A stretch of DNA of 64,000 nt, taken from Paramacrobiotus metropolitanus. Lineage: Eukaryota > Tardigrada > Eutardigrada > Parachela > Macrobiotidae. The DNA is taken from positions 1 through 64,000 of the forward strand of contig NW_026570360.1 of the NCBI RefSeq assembly GCF_019649055.1. Direction: 5' to 3'. Position numbers and translations under genes: made by a program. Of this stretch, positions 63,220 through 64,000 are shown piece by piece (position 1 is the stretch's first letter; every line of letters starts with the position of its first letter). Below the pieces are notes generated by a model. It had not been told where the DNA came from. It saw nothing but the letters and a program-made list of their open reading frames with translations, and searched no databases.

Positions 63220-64000
63220 GTAGGTTCCATGTGCGAAACAATCATCAAAACCAAACAATACCCAACTAAAAAATGAGTTACTCGTCTAATTATACCCCCA
63301 AAAACAACTTGAGTACATATGCAATTCATGCATAAACGGAGATCCAATAAAATATCCCATATCCAGCCTGCGCTGCAGCTGGCATTTGGCAAGGCTGAAA
63401 TCAAACTGATCCTATCGGCTTGTCGGTGATGCGTAAAGCCCAACCAACACAAACTTGGGCGGTCTGTTCACTGTGATGCTAAAATCCACACGCGCAAACT
63501 GTATTGCAGCTGGGTATACCCGCTCTGTTCAACGATGGCGGCGACTCGTGCGCCGAGTTGTATGATACTTGTTATACTCGTAGTTGTATCTATCCACTAT
63601 CCAGTGCCTTTTAGTTTTACATTTGTATTTTTAATGCCATAATGCCATTCGATATTTTTAAATAAATTTATTAGTTGTGTTATATAAAAATACATCTGCT
63701 AGGAACAGCAAAATTATTTTTCATTAGATGCTCCTTCAGATGGATGCCGAGATTACTGCTGAAAAGGAGCGTAATGAGCCGAAATCTGACAGTGTCAGCG
63801 ATCGTTGTGACAGCGTGACGCGCCAAGCCCTGTCACGACGCATCGTCATTCGCCTGACGACCCACCTTGATATCGACGACTAAATAATATCACTGAACCA
63901 GTGGTCAGCACGAGCGCGGAGCGCACCCAGCCAGAGTTCGCCAATTTGGGCAGGAATACCGCAGGATGCCCAGTCCCATAAATGGGCCATAATGACGAGA
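63220..64000. other. right-hand end, unassigned
   Basis: A TATAAAA-like motif near 63683 precedes a 51-codon frame at 63728-63883 (MLLQMDAEITAEKERNEPKS onward) that follows an AG. Neither is recognised. The final 100 bases are GC-richer and may be coding, but the window stops. Confidence 0.35.

Overview
This window is animal nuclear DNA. Genes are split by many short introns, mostly about 60-400 bp, with GT-AG borders and one clear GC-AG case. Several genes carry AATAAA/ATTAAA signals, and all recognisable families are metazoan: exostosin, Frizzled, Ly6/uPAR, filamin, a MANSC/LDLa receptor, a glycine N-acyltransferase-like enzyme and a plasma-membrane Ca2+ pump. The compact AT-leaning layout suits a small-genome invertebrate. 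A tardigrade or another ecdysozoan is my guess, but the sequence does not prove it. I see no bacterial operon, CRISPR array, rRNA, tRNA or intact transposon.

Layout. 2-1920 (+): 3' part of an EXT1-type heparan sulfate co-polymerase, broken by one-base homopolymer contractions. 2005-7510: no recognised gene, with possible promoters and a doubtful small secreted ORF. 7530-9650 (+): a Frizzled-5/8-type Wnt receptor. 10769-12227 (-): a small signal-bearing protein with a lysozyme/transglycosylase-like motif. 13432-14924 (-): a secreted Ly6/uPAR three-finger protein. 17630-39498 (-): a giant filamin, which I could reconstruct as 43 in-phase exons. 41825-42261 (-): a broken Ig-like/GPI-like gene fragment. 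42961-45026 (-): a MANSC + LDLa single-pass receptor. 46703-48209 (+): a GLYAT-like N-acyltransferase. 48854-49243 (-): an orphan ORF. 50236-58051 (-): PMCA with at least one canonical and possibly two alternative last exons. 58170-64000: mostly empty, with a possible first exon of another gene at 63098.

Main result. The filamin keeps the usual order (two CH domains, Ig repeats, hinge 1, Ig16-24, hinge 2, dimerisation repeat), but the block equivalent to vertebrate Ig7-10 has expanded into nine tandem copies of a two-Ig module. That gives about 38 Ig repeats and about 4,026 residues. Five neighbouring modules each use exons of exactly 390 and 189 bp with symmetric phase 1-1 borders. This is a cassette that can be duplicated or skipped without breaking the frame.

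Sequence quality. EXT1, Frizzled, the last-but-one filamin exon and probably two small genes contain frame breaks. Nearly all of them look like a single base missing from a homopolymer, while PMCA, the receptor and the acyltransferase read cleanly. I read most of these breaks as consensus errors rather than gene death. EXT1 is the least certain case.

The genes are unrelated neighbours rather than a pathway. EXT1 and Frizzled could both bear on Wnt/heparan sulfate signalling, but they sit together without evident shared control.
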